The notes: generated by a model from the letters alone, not told the origin. A stretch of 64,000 bases of DNA from Anas platyrhynchos (GCF_047663525.1 NC_092591.1:29979001-30043000), one strand, 5' to 3'; positions 10,465 through 21,609 are shown, counted from the first letter of the stretch. A program made the numbers and translations.

Positions 10465-13400
10465 TGCTGAGGCTGGGCCTGGCTCTGCTTCTTTTTGGGG
10501 GGTGTTTTTCAGCCCAGGGGCTGCCCCGTGGCAGCTGCTGGCCGTCAGGTGAGGAGCCGGAGCTGTGCCACAGCTCAGGAGCGGTTTTGGGTCGAGTTCT
10601 GTATTTTCCTTCTTGTTTCAGCAACCCCTCCCCGTGCTCACACCGCTCAGCCAGAACCTCATGGATTATTCACTTGCTGTCAGTTATTTCTGTTCCCAGC
10701 TCTGAAAAAATAATGAGCCGGTTCGGGAGGAAAAGCCCCAGAGAAGGGAGGCAGCGCGGAAGGGGAGGCTCTCACCGCTCGCGCTGCGGTCACAGTGCAT
10801 TAAACTCTGGCTCCTCCTGAGGCACGAACCCCTCTGTCCACACAGCTCCATGCCAGCGTTTTTGGGAACCTGTGGCCACTGCCCTCACCCTGGCCCATGG
10901 GGTCCCCACACCCCCCCTGCACGGGGCTGAGCTCTCTGGGCATTGACACAGCAACACCACGGGGCTCCTGAATCTTTACACTTGCAGCTTTTTGGCCAGG
11001 AATAGGTGTTTTAAGGCTCTTCTGGGGATTTTGCAGACTTGAAAACCCCTGGGGAGGGAGGTGGGGGAAGGTTGTGGGGTTGGGACAGCGAGCAGCAGGG
11101 TTCAAGGGGCTGGGTACACAGGGGATCCGTGTCCACGTGCACGGGGCAGGAGCTGCTCTTTGGGGTCCCTGCTGGAGGGAAAGGGCCCTCAGGCTGGAGG
11201 AGGGGGGTGCCCTTGCTTTTTAGGCCCGGGGGGTCCCTGCAGTCTAGGTTAGCAGTGGGGGGAGTTTTGGGGTCTGCAGGGCACAGCCCCTCCACGGCTC
11301 AGTGTCCGGGGCCAATGTGAGCACGGGGAGCGCGGAGCAGCACGTGTCTGCTGTGAAAGCACCGGGGCTGCTCTGTCTGCCCAGGGACAGGCGGAGATAA
11401 AAGCCAGCTCTTCTGTTAGCTGGAGCCTGCCCCAGAAAACGTGGCTTTCTCATTAAGGAGCCGGTGCTGTAACGGCCCTGCCAGAAACACGAGCTTGGAA
11501 GAGAAGGCAAATATCGACTATCGGTATTTTTATGGGGATATAAAGTCTTTCACAGGAAGCAGAAACTTTCTGTGCAAAGCAATTACCCTCATGCTCTGTT
11601 TCCCTTGGAAGAGGCAGGGATTTGGCTTGGAAGGAGGCTGGCCGAGGCGCCGGCTCGGCGTGGGGGGGCTCCCCAGCACCCGCGCCCCCCAGGCTGTGTC
11701 CCTGCGCTCCCCCCGGGAGCCTGGGGGGAGGCGGGGGAAGGATTTCCAGCTGTCGGGAGAGCAAATCCCGGCTTTAACGATGTCGCCGTGTACCAGCGGC
11801 GAGGCAGATGGGGGCTGACGGCTGCGGCGCCCAGGGCTTGCCACCTCCCTGCATCTGCTCAGCCAGGCGCTCCGAGGCTTCACCTCCTCTGGCAGCGGTT
11901 TCCAAAATAAATTGTAACATCCTAGCTTGGGCCCTTGCCATCCCCAGCTGGACCTGGCTTTATTTAGAAAGGGAAGAGCGCTTTCTCCACGGCTCCCCCC
12001 CGCCCCCCCTTCAGAAAGGGGGTTTTAAGGCACTTAAGCGAGTCCTGCTGCTGGGCCGAGCGTGGTCACGGCTGTTTCCGGCCGAAAGGCTGAAACTCCA
12101 GGAATGCTTTAGGAGCCTGAAAACGTGGATTTGGGAGGAAATCCACCGTAGCGGGCGGTTTCGGCTGGGAACACGAGCCGCTGCTCCCGGTGGAGGACAC
12201 CACGCCTGCTCCAAGGCTAACACCGGGATCTGGGCATTTCCACGGGGGCTGTGCCGTGCCCTCCCGGGTGCCGCCACAGCGGGCGTGCGGCCAGCACGAG
12301 TGCATCGGCGTCGGTGTCACCTCCTCACCGGCACAAACCGAGCACTCAGAGCTGTCAGGAGCACAGCCAGCGGGCTGCAACTCCTCCGTCCCCGTGTTTC
12401 TCCTGGAAAGCTGCAGCTCGAGGTGAGACGCAGCCCGGCTCGCTGCGGGGAGCTTCCAGACCCGGGCATCTTCCCTGGCAGGCACGGAAACCTTTGGAAA
12501 TGTCCCCAGAAAAATAATAAAGCCCTGTGGGGCTGTGTGGCAGAGCAGCCTTGCCCTGGGGTCTCTGCAAACCCAGCGGCGAGTTGGGGAGCTGCCGGTC
12601 CCTCTGTGCCCGTGGGGGCACCACGAGGTGGCTGCCCAGATGGCGGTGTCCCTGTCCCTGTCCCCCTTGATCCCCGTGGGCTCCCAGCCCAGCGCTGCCT
12701 TCGGCCACCCGAGGAAGCTGAGCGAGACCAGAGCAAGCGTCCCAGCTCCCTCTAGGGCCAAAGCAAAGAAAAAGGCACATCAGAAAGCTGCCCCAAACAC
12801 CGCCTGCTGCAGCCGTGCTGTGGGGAGCCCCGGAGGGAGCGCTGAGGCTGGAGATTGTGCAGATTCCCACATCTGGGCGTGTGCCCGGTGGCCGTGCTCA
12901 GCTCAGGTGTATTTCGCCACGGCCCGGCAGCTTGAAACACCACAAAACAGCCTTGGGAAGTGCTCCCATGCACCTCACTGCCCCCCAAACCTTCCCCATG
13001 CCCGTCACAGGGGGCAGGACCCAGCCGGGGGGCTGTGGCCGTGCTTTGCCTGCAGGAGAGGGTGAGGAAACGGGGTGGGGGCCCGCTTTCTGCTCGTCCC
13101 ACGGGCGCTGATTTGCCAGCAGCAGGGTCCCCACCACCCCGGCTGCTCCTCCAGGCGGGGAGGAAGCGGCTGTTTTCTGGCAGAGCCAGAAGCCGGTGGC
13201 CCGAGGAGGGAGGAAGGGGCCCCCCAGCTGCCCCCCGGGAGTTCTCGCCATGTGCAGTGGCTGCGTTCCCAGGCTGAGCTCTCATTTCCTAGCGGAAACA
13301 ACCGCATCCCCTCTCCCTTCGGAAGGGGAGCGAGCCCCCCAGCTCGCGCCTGCGGGTGGGCTGCTGTCAGCGGGGACAGGCCCGCGGGGTCAGGGCAGCC

Positions 13401-14035
13401 GGGAGGGAAGGAGAACCCTGAAAAACACAAAAGGGCAGCAGGGGAGCTCCCTGAGCACCTCCGCGGACTGACAGGGTTTGCAATGTCTGCACCGTGCCCC
13501 GTTTCACTCCCTTTTCCCCCCGGGAGGAAAGCACCGGGGCTGGACACCTCTCAGCAGCTGTAAGGAGCTGCCCGAGGAGCCAAATACTTGGGACGGGCGA
13601 CTGGCAGCCTTAGGTATTTGTGCAGCCCCAGACGGGGCTCTGCCGGGCGGCTGATTACAGGGCTGATGAGCTGAGGGCCCGTGGGCAGGAGGCAGCCTGG
13701 GCAGGGCTTGGAGCACGCCGCGCCCCGCGCGGGGGGTGCCCACCTCGGGCTCACACATGTGTGGGTTTCGCAGCCTCTGTCCCTCCTGTTGGCAAAGCCC
13801 CCTCATTGAGCAAGAGGGGCCTGACGGGATTTCCATGAACAAACTTCCTGCGGGGAGCAAAGGGCAGCAGGGCCGCGCTCCCCGGCCAGCTTCTGCTCCT
13901 GCAAACCCCCGGGGGGACCGGGACCGCTGGCAGGAGCAGCGAGGCGAGCCCGGAGTGAGGTGTGGGGCAGGGCTGTACCACAGGGTGTCCCCAGGACCCC
14001 ATCCTACAGCCTCCCCGGCCCCACTCTGCCCGCAG
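10465..14035. other. Intergenic, 3.6 kb, no coding gene seen
   Basis: Between the two MS4A genes. No frame resembles a known protein and none pairs with plausible splice sites. The middle (about 11.33-12.2 kb) is less GC-rich and holds an AGATAAAAGCC string near 11395 and GATATAAAG near 11537, both TATA/GATA-like. The second MS4A gene needs a non-coding first exon upstream of 14036, and this is the likely place, but I cannot fix it. Confidence 0.55.
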
Positions 14036-14038
14036 GCG

Positions 14039-15538
14039 ATGGCAGCCACGGTGACGGACTCCGGCGGCGTGAGGATCATCACAGAGGTCATCCCGGCCAC
14101 AGACCCGCGTGCAGCCCAGCTGGCCTCCAGCTCTGTGCCACCCGCGCCCACCGTGTCCTCGTTCCAAGTCAAGGGCTTCAGAAAATCGCAGCCCAAACTG
14201 CTGGGGGTGAGACCGCGGTGTCCTGGGGACAAAGCCCCTTGGTGCCGTGCTGGTGGCAGCGGGATAGGGGTGGGACAGGGCTGACGGCGATGCCCGTCCT
14301 CACCAACACAGTGCCTGGGCATCCCTCTCCCCTGTCCTTTCCCAGACCATCCACATCGTCACCGGCATCATTCACTTCTGCTTTGGGATCATCCTGACTG
14401 CGGCGGAGCACAGGGACTTTTCCCTCCCTGTGGCCAGCGGGATCCTCTTCTGGCTCGGGGTCCTGGTAAGCAGGACACGCCGGGGTTCAGCCCCTCACCA
14501 CCTGAGAGATCCCAGGGGAGCTGCTGCTAGGGGCAGATCCCAGGGTCACCAGGGTCTCCTCGTACGCCCTTATCTCATGCCCGCAGGCCCTTGGGGATGG
14601 AGGGCTCGTGAGGGCAGACCCAAACACCAGTGGGGCTCCAGGATGGCGTGGCCATGCTGCTGAGTCTCTCCTTCATCTCTTTCCCAAGCAGCTCCTGGTC
14701 TCAGGTTCTCTCCTAGTGGAAAGTGACAAAAGAGAGAACATCCTGCTGGTAAGAGCTTTGTGTTGCTTCTGCCACCCCTGCCTACCCCAGCAGCCCCTAG
14801 GACCCCCGCGGGCATGCACCGAGGGCTCATCCCACCCCTGGAGCTGCCCAGCTCTGCGCACCGAGCAGCGTGTGGCCGAGCCTTCAGCCTTCAGGGCATC
14901 TAGGAGGCCTGGCCACGCTGTGCTCAAATGATGGAGAAGCGTCATGAAGGGTGGTGCTGCTCGAAGCGGCTTCTCCCACGGCTTTGTCGCCTCACTGGCT
15001 GTCCGGGCAGGGCAGGCATCCGAGTGCCAGCCGCACGGTGCCACTGAGTGCCGGCGGCCGGCGTGCTGCGACCCGTTGCAGGTGAAGGCCTGCTGCGTCC
15101 TCAACGCCGGGGTCATCCTCAGCACGCTGGCGGCCACCCTCATCCACGCCACGGCCATCACCCGCAGTGTCCCCGGCTGCACGGGCAGCCCGCTGCTGCA
15201 GCTGCGGCGGGAGTGGTGCTTCAACCCCAACACCAAGGTACAGGCCGGGGGGCACGGCGGGGGGCCCTGGGAGCTGCCGGTGGGTGAGCCGCCAGCCCCG
15301 GGGGTCCCGCTGCCGGCAGGCGCTGAGCAACGGGCTGGACGCTGTGGCGGTGCTCTTCTGCCTGCTGGAGTTCTGCACGGCGGTGGCGGCGCTGGCCTTC
15401 GGCTGCTCGGCTGTGAGGAGCCACAGCTACACGCGCATGGTGAGCGGCGCCACAAGGCCCCCGCGCCCCCCGTGCCCCCCATGGCCTGGGCACGGCCTGG
15501 GCACGGCCTCCTCTGCCTCTGCCCCACAGGCGCTGTAA
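14039..15538 (+). CDS. MS4A family four-transmembrane protein (copy 2)
   Basis: Second MS4A gene in tandem, same strand. Six coding exons: 14039-14206, 14346-14465, 14692-14748, 15082-15237, 15320-15439 and 15530-15538, giving 209 residues. The 120- and 57-base exons match those of the first copy exactly in size and phase. TIHIVTGIIHFCFGIIL begins helix 1, GILFWLGVLLLVSGSLLV covers helix 2, VLNAGVILSTLAATLIHA helix 3 and LDAVAVLFCLLEFCTAVAA helix 4. A paired-cysteine loop (VPGCTGSP ... REWCFN) between helices 3 and 4 is longer than in copy 1. The last exon encodes only Ala-Leu-stop, so the C-terminal tail is nearly absent. The ATG sits three bases after an acceptor at 14034-14035, so a non-coding 5' exon is implied. 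Family assignment is firm; orthology is not. Confidence 0.87.
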
Positions 15539-15539
15539 C

Positions 15540-15662
15540 GGGACCGGGCACGGGCCCACGGAGCGGGACCGGGCCCCACAGACCAGGCCCAGGCCCCATG
15601 GAGCAGGCCCAGGCCCCACAGACCAGGCCCAGGCCCAGGCCTCACAGACCAGGCTCAGACCC
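15540..15662. repeat. Minisatellite in the 3' UTR of MS4A copy 2
   Basis: Tandem units of roughly 18-25 bases based on gaccaggcccaggcccc, starting directly after the stop codon and ending before the poly(A) signal. Confidence 0.75.
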
Positions 15663-15694
15663 CGAAGCCTCAGCAGAAACCCCACAGGACCCCC

Positions 15695-15700
15695 AATAAA
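15695..15700 (+). terminator. Poly(A) signal of MS4A copy 2
   Basis: AATAAA about 160 bases after the stop at 15536-15538. Confidence 0.8.
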
Positions 15701-15814
15701 CGCGCCCCCCACCCCCAGCCGCCGCCTCGTTTCTCTCCGTGCCCGCGGGGGGGGGCGAGCACCGGGACGGTGGTGGTGGTGTTGGGGGGGGGGGGGGTGA
15801 AGCCGCCGCCCGGC

Positions 15815-15855
15815 ACAAACATGGCGGCCGCTGCCCGGCACCAAGATGGCGGCGG
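15815..15855 (+). promoter_or_regulatory. Paired YY1-type sites in the CCDC86 promoter
   Basis: Two copies of the YY1 core, CATGGCGGCC (from 15820) and AAGATGGCGGC (15843-15853), lie about 100 bases before the CCDC86 start in a CpG-rich, TATA-less stretch, typical of growth-related housekeeping promoters. Confidence 0.55.
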
Positions 15856-15939
15856 CAGGGCGGAAGGCGGCGTCAGCGCGGAAGCAGGGCGCGCAGTGAC
15901 GCCATCACGCAGCGCCGCCGGGAAGGCGCCGCGTGGAGG

Positions 15940-16832
15940 ATGGAGCGGGACGGGGCGGCGGCGGCGGTGGGGCCCGGGGGGGAGGCCCCGAGCTCGGCCC
16001 CAGCGCCCGGCCCGGCCCCGCGGCGCCGCAAGGCCGCCAAGAAGCGGCAGGAGGCGGCGGGGCCCGCGATCCCCCGGGGCAGGCCCAAATCGGGGCGGGT
16101 GTGGAAGGAGCCGGGCAGGAAGAGGTGCGGGGGCCGCGCCGGGGGCACCGGGCCGCGGGGGGGGGTCAGGGCCCGGCTGTCCCCGCCCGGCCCCGCTGCC
16201 CGCACGGCCCCGTGTCCCCGGCAGGTTCTCGCTGATGGTCCGGGACAAGCCCCTGCGCGCCTCGTGGGAGCGCAAGCTGAAGGAGCGGCAGGAGAGGAGG
16301 CAGGTCCGGGAGCTGGCGCGGCAGCTGCAGGAGGGCAAGCAGCGGCAGCGAGAGGTAACGGGGCTGCGGGGGGGCGCTGACAATGAGACCTCGTGGGAAC
16401 AAGGAACACCCGCGCTGCTTGAGGTGTGAGGGGGCAGGGTGGGGGCTGCAGGGCTGGTCTTGGTGCTTCGCCCGCAGGAGAAGAAGCGGCGGCGGGAGGA
16501 GAACCTGAAGCGGCGCCTGGAGAACGAGCGGAAGGCGGAAATTGTCCAAGTGGTGAGTGCGGTGGGAAGAGGCCTGGGAGCTGGGGGTGCTGGGTGAAGG
16601 TTGTTGCCTCTGCCCTGCCGCGGGAGCTGGAGGAGCCCGGAGAGGTTCCCAGGAGCGTTAGGCTAAGCTGCAGCGCCTTGCCACCTGCCTGACAGCTGCC
16701 TCTGCCCCTCAGATCCGGAACCCGACGAAGCTCAAGCGGGCGAAGAAGAAGCAGCTGCGGCGGGTGGAGAAGCGGGACACGCTGGCTGCACTGCAGAAGG
16801 CGCCTGTGCAGCACAAAGCAGCCACCAAGTGA
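15940..16832 (+). CDS. CCDC86: Coiled-coil domain-containing protein 86 (Cgr1-type nucleolar protein)
   Basis: Four exons: 15940-16124, 16225-16354, 16478-16552 and 16713-16832; phases agree, 169 residues. The C-terminal half is the conserved Cgr1 domain: [18 protein letters not shown], then [18 protein letters not shown], a long Arg/Lys/Glu coiled coil (residues about 75-150), and [20 protein letters not shown]. Yeast Cgr1 acts in large-subunit rRNA processing, and human CCDC86 (cyclon) is nucleolar. The human protein is about 360 residues because of a long repetitive N-terminus; here that part is only about 45 residues, so this is a short form that keeps the functional core. Its position after the MS4A genes and before ZP1 matches 11q12. 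Confidence 0.93.
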
Positions 16833-17413
16833 GGCCAGGGCACCGGGCGGCCGGGGCTCTGCGGGTCCCGCGCCTCTCTGGGGCCTCGGTGACGGACAGA
16901 CAGCAGGACGGAGCTGGGGGGGTCACGCAGGGCTGTGACCTGCAGCATCCAGCTGCTGCGTCCCCCTGCCTTGTGAAGCCCCAGGGTGTTGCTGGTGCCT
17001 GGGGATGGATGGAGAACTGCTTCAGCTGCCCAAATTTGCCTTTTCTGTATAAAAACAAAGAGGAACTGCTTTGGGCTCGCCTCCAGTGGCTCAAGGGAAG
17101 ACTGGCACCTCTCTGCTGGTCTCCCTCTGTCTTCCCAGGGTGACAGAGAACCACAACCCCTTATTCCCCAAGGCTCCCCTTCCTCCAGGAGGGGGTCTTC
17201 CACCCTCAAGAACAAACACTGGGATGGGGGCACCCCTGCTGTGCTGCAGAAGTTGGAGAGGGACTGCATGGGGCAGTGGAGCCTCCTGCTGCCTCTCTCA
17301 GGGCGTTGGGGTGGGCTGGGAGACAGCAGGGAGGGGGGAGGAAGGAAGGGGCTTGGGGCTGGAAATCCACGTGTACCTCTTCAGGTTTGGGTTTGGTTTT
17401 CTTGCCCTATCAG
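16833..17413. other. CCDC86 3' UTR and downstream sequence
   Basis: No canonical AATAAA was found in this stretch and no other gene is visible. It presumably holds the CCDC86 3' UTR and ends at a CR1 fragment. Confidence 0.5.
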
Positions 17414-17676
17414 AGGATCATAGAATATCCCAAGTTGGAAGGGACCCATAAGGATCATTGAGTCCAACTCCTGCCACCACACAGGTCTGCCCAAAAGTTT
17501 AGACCATGTGACAAAAAAAAAAAATAGTTTAGACCACAGGGCTGCTCCCTCCAGCTTTCGCTTATGCTGATGATGTTGTAGCTGTGGGACTGGGCCAAGA
17601 CTTCTAGCTGGTCCATTTTATTCCTCATACTGCGTGCGTTTGTGTAGAAGCACTTCAAATGCGCCCCCCTACTCAC
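17414..17676 (-). mobile_element. CR1-type LINE fragment, internally deleted
   Basis: The part at 17414-17500 (atcatagaat, then gttggaaggg and gagtccaactcc) is the reverse complement of a CR1 3' end. Directly beyond it, 17530-17676 read on the minus strand gives HLKCFYTNARSMRNK and YNIISISESW, the start of the CR1 endonuclease domain. The two ends of the element are thus joined with nearly all of ORF2 missing. An A/T tract of about a dozen bases lies at the join. The sequence to about 18000 (lower GC, minus-strand frame with WAQELAGLVN) may be more of the 5' side, but I am not sure. Confidence 0.75.
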
Positions 17677-18452
17677 AGCACCTTGTGCAGCAGACCAAAG
17701 GACCTCACTGGCACACAGTCCCTCTGATTATAGCGCACCGCCCCTTAGCTTATCACTGGTGTGCCTGGTTTTATCCCCTTCATCTCTAGTTTAAAGCCCT
17801 ATTTACCAGCCCTGCCAGCTCCTGAGCCCAAATCCTTACCCCTCTCTGAGAGAGGCGCATCCCACCTGGTGTAGACCTTCCCGGGATGGAAAAACCCCAA
17901 ATTCTGTCAGTTGCACCAGTCCCAAAGCCACGTGTTAACGTGGTGAGCCCGCTTGGCAGCATCGGCTGCCTTACCTTAGGCACCCTCTCTAACTGAAGTA
18001 GCTTTCATCTACTTAATTGCTCTGACTGTCGTGTTCCAGAGCCTCACGCCTGTTAGATAAGGGTGGATGGGGAGGGGAGGTGAGCAGGAACCTGCCTCCA
18101 TTCCCCCCCCCCCGTGGCCTGGGTCCCCTCCTGGTGCCTGGTGGGATGAGGGGGTGAGACCGCTGCAGGAGAGCGGCGAGGGGCCCTGCCTGTGCTGTTT
18201 GCTGCACTCCTGGTGGCAATAAATCTGTTCCTGCTCCTGCCTGCGCCTTCTGCCCGTGCTGAGCCGAACCGCTGTGGCTGGGCGGAGTGCTGGGGGGGTA
18301 AGCCAAAAGCTCGCCCAAAGCAGAGGGAGGGGAATTGCGCAGTGCCCGTGGAGGGCGAGCACAGGGAGGGGTGAAGGACCCTCCAGGAGCCGTGGGGCGC
18401 GGCGGAGCTGAGGGTCACCGTCCGGGCGGGCAGCGCTCCCACTGCTTCCTGG

Positions 18453-18465
18453 GTTAATGATTCAC
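18453..18465 (+). promoter_or_regulatory. HNF1-like site before the BAAT/ACOT-type gene
   Basis: gttaatgattcac matches the HNF1 palindrome GTTAATNATTAAC with one mismatch. It lies about 90 bases before a strong donor (catg|gtaaga at 18544/18545) that suits a non-coding first exon spliced to the coding exon beginning at 18831. HNF1 drives many liver genes, which fits the gene's family. Confidence 0.5.
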
Positions 18466-18837
18466 GAGGCTGCGCGGGGCAGGGTGGGTGGCGGGCACTG
18501 CCTCTCCCAGCCGCCTGCCCCAGTGCAGCCTTTGCTCGTGCATGGTAAGAAGGGGCTCGGAGCCCGTCCCTGTGGTTTTGGGGCTTGCGAGTGGCTTCCC
18601 AGCTGTGCCGTGTGGGTGAGCGCAGCTCCGCGTCCCTGGGCAGGGCTGTGCGGAGCTCCCGGCTCTGCCGTGTCCTGGCTGGGCTGAGCAGAAGCTGCGT
18701 GGAGCTGGGGGGCTGGGACCCCGACCCCAAAGCTCACCCGCAGCCCCTCTGCCTCGTGCAGTGCCGGGGACGAGGGGTCGAGGTGAGCAGGGGGGACACC
18801 GGGGGTGACGCACGGCGCCTCTGCCCCCAGGTCCACC

Positions 18838-20477
18838 ATGGTGGAGGTGACGGTGACGCCGCAGTCCTCGCTGGCCGACCGGGCGGTGCAGGTGGTGGTG
18901 CGGGGGCTGTCCCCCTCGCAGCTGGTCACCCTGCGGGCCTGGCTGACGGACGAGCACGGCGAGCGCTTCCAAGCCCGCGCCTTCTACCGCGCCGACGAGG
19001 CGGGCGAGGTGGACGCCGCCAGGCACGCCGCCCTGGGGGGCAACTACGCCGGCGTCTGGCCCATGGGGCTCTTCTGGTTCCTGCAGCCCGACAACCTCTT
19101 CCGACGGCTGGTGAAGCGCGACGTGGCGGGCAGCCCCTTCCTCGTCCACCTGGAGGTCTTTGATGGGCTGTGCCTGGTGACGGGGCCGCAGGACAAGCTG
19201 CTGGCCGCCTGCACGGCCGAGCGGTGGTACGTGGGCCCCGGCGTGCAGCGGGTGCCCATCCGGGAGGGACGGGTCCGGGGGGCCCTGCTGCTGCCTCCAG
19301 GTGAGCACGGGGGCGCCCCCAGACCCAAAGGGTCTCCGGGCCCCCATCCCGGTGGCTCGAAGCTGGAGAAGAGCTTGTGGGGGGGTCCCTCCTCAGTGTC
19401 ACCCCCGTGGTGACGGGTCCCGTGCTGCCCCGCAGGGCCAGGTCCCTTCCCGGCGGTGATTGACCTGTTTGGGGGCGCGGGCGGCCTCATCGAGTTCCGT
19501 GCCGGGCTGCTGGCCAGCCGGGGCTTCGCGGTGCTGGCGCTGGCCTTCTTCGCCTACGATGACCTGCCCCGCACCCTCAGCCATCTGGACCTGGAGTACT
19601 TCGAGGAGGCGGCCAACCTGCTCCTCCAGCACCCCAAGGTGAGTGCTGCGGGATGGCGGGTGGCCCCTGTGAGTGGGGACGTCCCGGGGCCTGGGGGTGT
19701 CCCCTCCAGCGAGGCTGTCCCGTGAGCAGGGATGGCTTCCTTGTGCTTGGAGATGTCCAGGTGGCTCCGGTGAGCTGGTGCCCAGGGACATCCTGGCTGT
19801 GGGGACGTGCTGGTGGCCAGGGGACAGCACGGTGACATCCCACAGGGCGAGTGGTGCCACCAGGTGCTCCCTCTCCTCTCCCATTGTAGGTGCGAGGTCC
19901 AGGCCTGGGCGTCATTGGCGTGTCCAAAGGGGCCGAGGTGGCCCTGGCCATGGCCACCTTCCTCCCGCAAGTGGTGGCCACGGTGTGGATCAACGGCACG
20001 GCCTTCCTGCACGGCAACCCGCTGACCTACAAGGGCCTCCACATCCCCCCCATCCCCTACTACACCGAGCGCATGCTCTTCACTGAGCTGGGCGCCATGG
20101 ACAACTCGGCCATCTTCGCCGACCCGCGGGACCCCGCCTGCAGCGCCTCGGCCATCCCGGTGGAGAAGATCCAGGGGAAGGTCCTCTTCGTGGTGGGGGA
20201 GGACGACCGCAGCTTCAACAGCAAGCTCTTCGCCCAGCTGGCCACGGCGCGCATGCGGCAGGACGCCTACCGCCTGCTGTCCTACCCGGGGGCCGGCCAC
20301 CTCATCGAGCCCCCCGGCTCGCCCCTCTGCAGCGTCTCCGTCCTGCGGGGCAGCCCCCGGCCCGTGGTGTGGGGAGGGGAGTCCCAGGCCCACGCCAAGG
20401 CGCAGGAGCACTCGTGGCAGGAGATCGTCCAGTTCCTGGAGCTGCACCTGGGCCCCGCCGCCTCCATCAAGCTGTGA
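18838..20477 (+). CDS. BAAT/ACOT family acyl-CoA thioesterase or amino acid N-acyltransferase
   Basis: Three coding exons: 18838-19300, 19436-19638 and 19890-20477, 417 residues, matching human BAAT (418) in length. The N-terminal domain (about 1-140) is the bile-acid-CoA thioester hydrolase fold ([23 protein letters not shown]). The C-terminal alpha/beta hydrolase (about 155-417) has [12 protein letters not shown] with the nucleophile at Ser234, Asp328 in VVGEDD and His359 in [10 protein letters not shown], lining up with the human BAAT triad Cys235/Asp328/His362. Serine instead of cysteine points to thioesterase activity, as in type I ACOTs, over amino acid conjugation. The C-terminus SIKL resembles, but is not, a canonical peroxisomal SKL signal. 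The ATG lies seven bases after an acceptor, so a non-coding 5' exon is implied. In mammals this family sits elsewhere in the genome; its presence between CCDC86 and ZP1 is unexpected. Family is certain, subfamily open. Confidence 0.9.
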
Positions 20478-20484
20478 GCCCCGC

Positions 20485-20490
20485 AATAAA
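20485..20490 (+). terminator. Poly(A) signal eight bases after the BAAT/ACOT-type stop codon
   Basis: AATAAA starts seven bases after the TGA at 20475-20477, so the 3' UTR would be only about 25-30 bases. Confidence 0.8.
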
Positions 20491-21609
20491 AGCGCCCCGG
20501 GCACCGACCCTGGGCATGTGCGCTCCTGCAGCTGCTGACCCAGCACTGCACTGCTGCTCGTTAAGGTTTAATGAGGCTGATAGCAGAGCACCCGTCTGCC
20601 TCAGCCCTTTGTCCTGGGCGTGGGTGCGCTGAGCTGGTGGGAGCTCGGGCCTGTTGGAAAGGGATTTTTCCCCAGGCGACGCTCAGGAAGCCGTCTGGTG
20701 GACAGCAGAAAGGGGCAGGGGCGTCCGCTGCTCTGTGCCCACAAAAAAACCCAAAGCCTTCCCAAAAAAAGGTGAAAACCAAGCGTGCTTCCAGCCTGCT
20801 TTGTGGGGCTGGCTGTCTCCACGGAGCTGCACTTTATCCCCCTGCAAGGGGGGAATGATGCCCCATGGGTGCCCGGATCCTGCAGCTGGGACCTGGGGGC
20901 TGAGCGCCAGGAGGGAGCGGTGGCTCCGGGGCTCCTTGTGGTGCAGGACAGTGGCTGCCACAAGGCAGGGTGGCGGTGTCGGGGTGATGGAGTTTAAGCT
21001 CCAGTAAGGGCAGGACCCAGAAGGGAAACTTGGACGGGGGCCTGGGAGGGGAGCGTGCAGAGGGAACCCACGAAACGCTGCTGTCAGCAGCGACCCGAGG
21101 GGAGCGAGGTCCTTCCCTGCACTGCGGGGCCGAGCAGCCCTGCCCGTGCCCCCCATCCTGGGCAAAACCCAGTGTTCGTGCCCCGTCCATCACTTGGTCA
21201 CACCACGGGTCCTGCCCCGGGCACCCCAGCGCCACGAGGCTCGGCAGGGCCAGCGGTGCCACGCAGGCACAGGGGCAGCCACGGGAGGTGAGGGCTGAGC
21301 CGAGGGGTGTCCGGTGGGGACCCCTGGCCCTGTGCCCTGCTGGCAGCAGCAGTCTCGATTCCCCATTTGCGGGAGCAGTTCTCCTGAGCCCAGCAGCAGC
21401 GGGGCACGGTGCTCTTCCAACGACTTTCGGTTCCCCCGCAGCACCACAAGCGGGGCAGGGTGAGGGCGAGCAGCAGCCCGGGGGATCAGGGCACAACCCC
21501 CCCTCGGGCTTTGCGATGGGGGGGCTGTGTCTGCTCCCCTCAGCACCCCAGGAGCATGCCAAGGACCCCACGGTGCTGCCGCAGGAGCTGGGGGTGCCAC
21601 AGGAGCTTT

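Noticed and set aside
11808-12761. Frames of 230-315 residues between the MS4A genes
   Set aside because: No domain, no repeat of MS4A helices and no exon-like structure; treated as chance.
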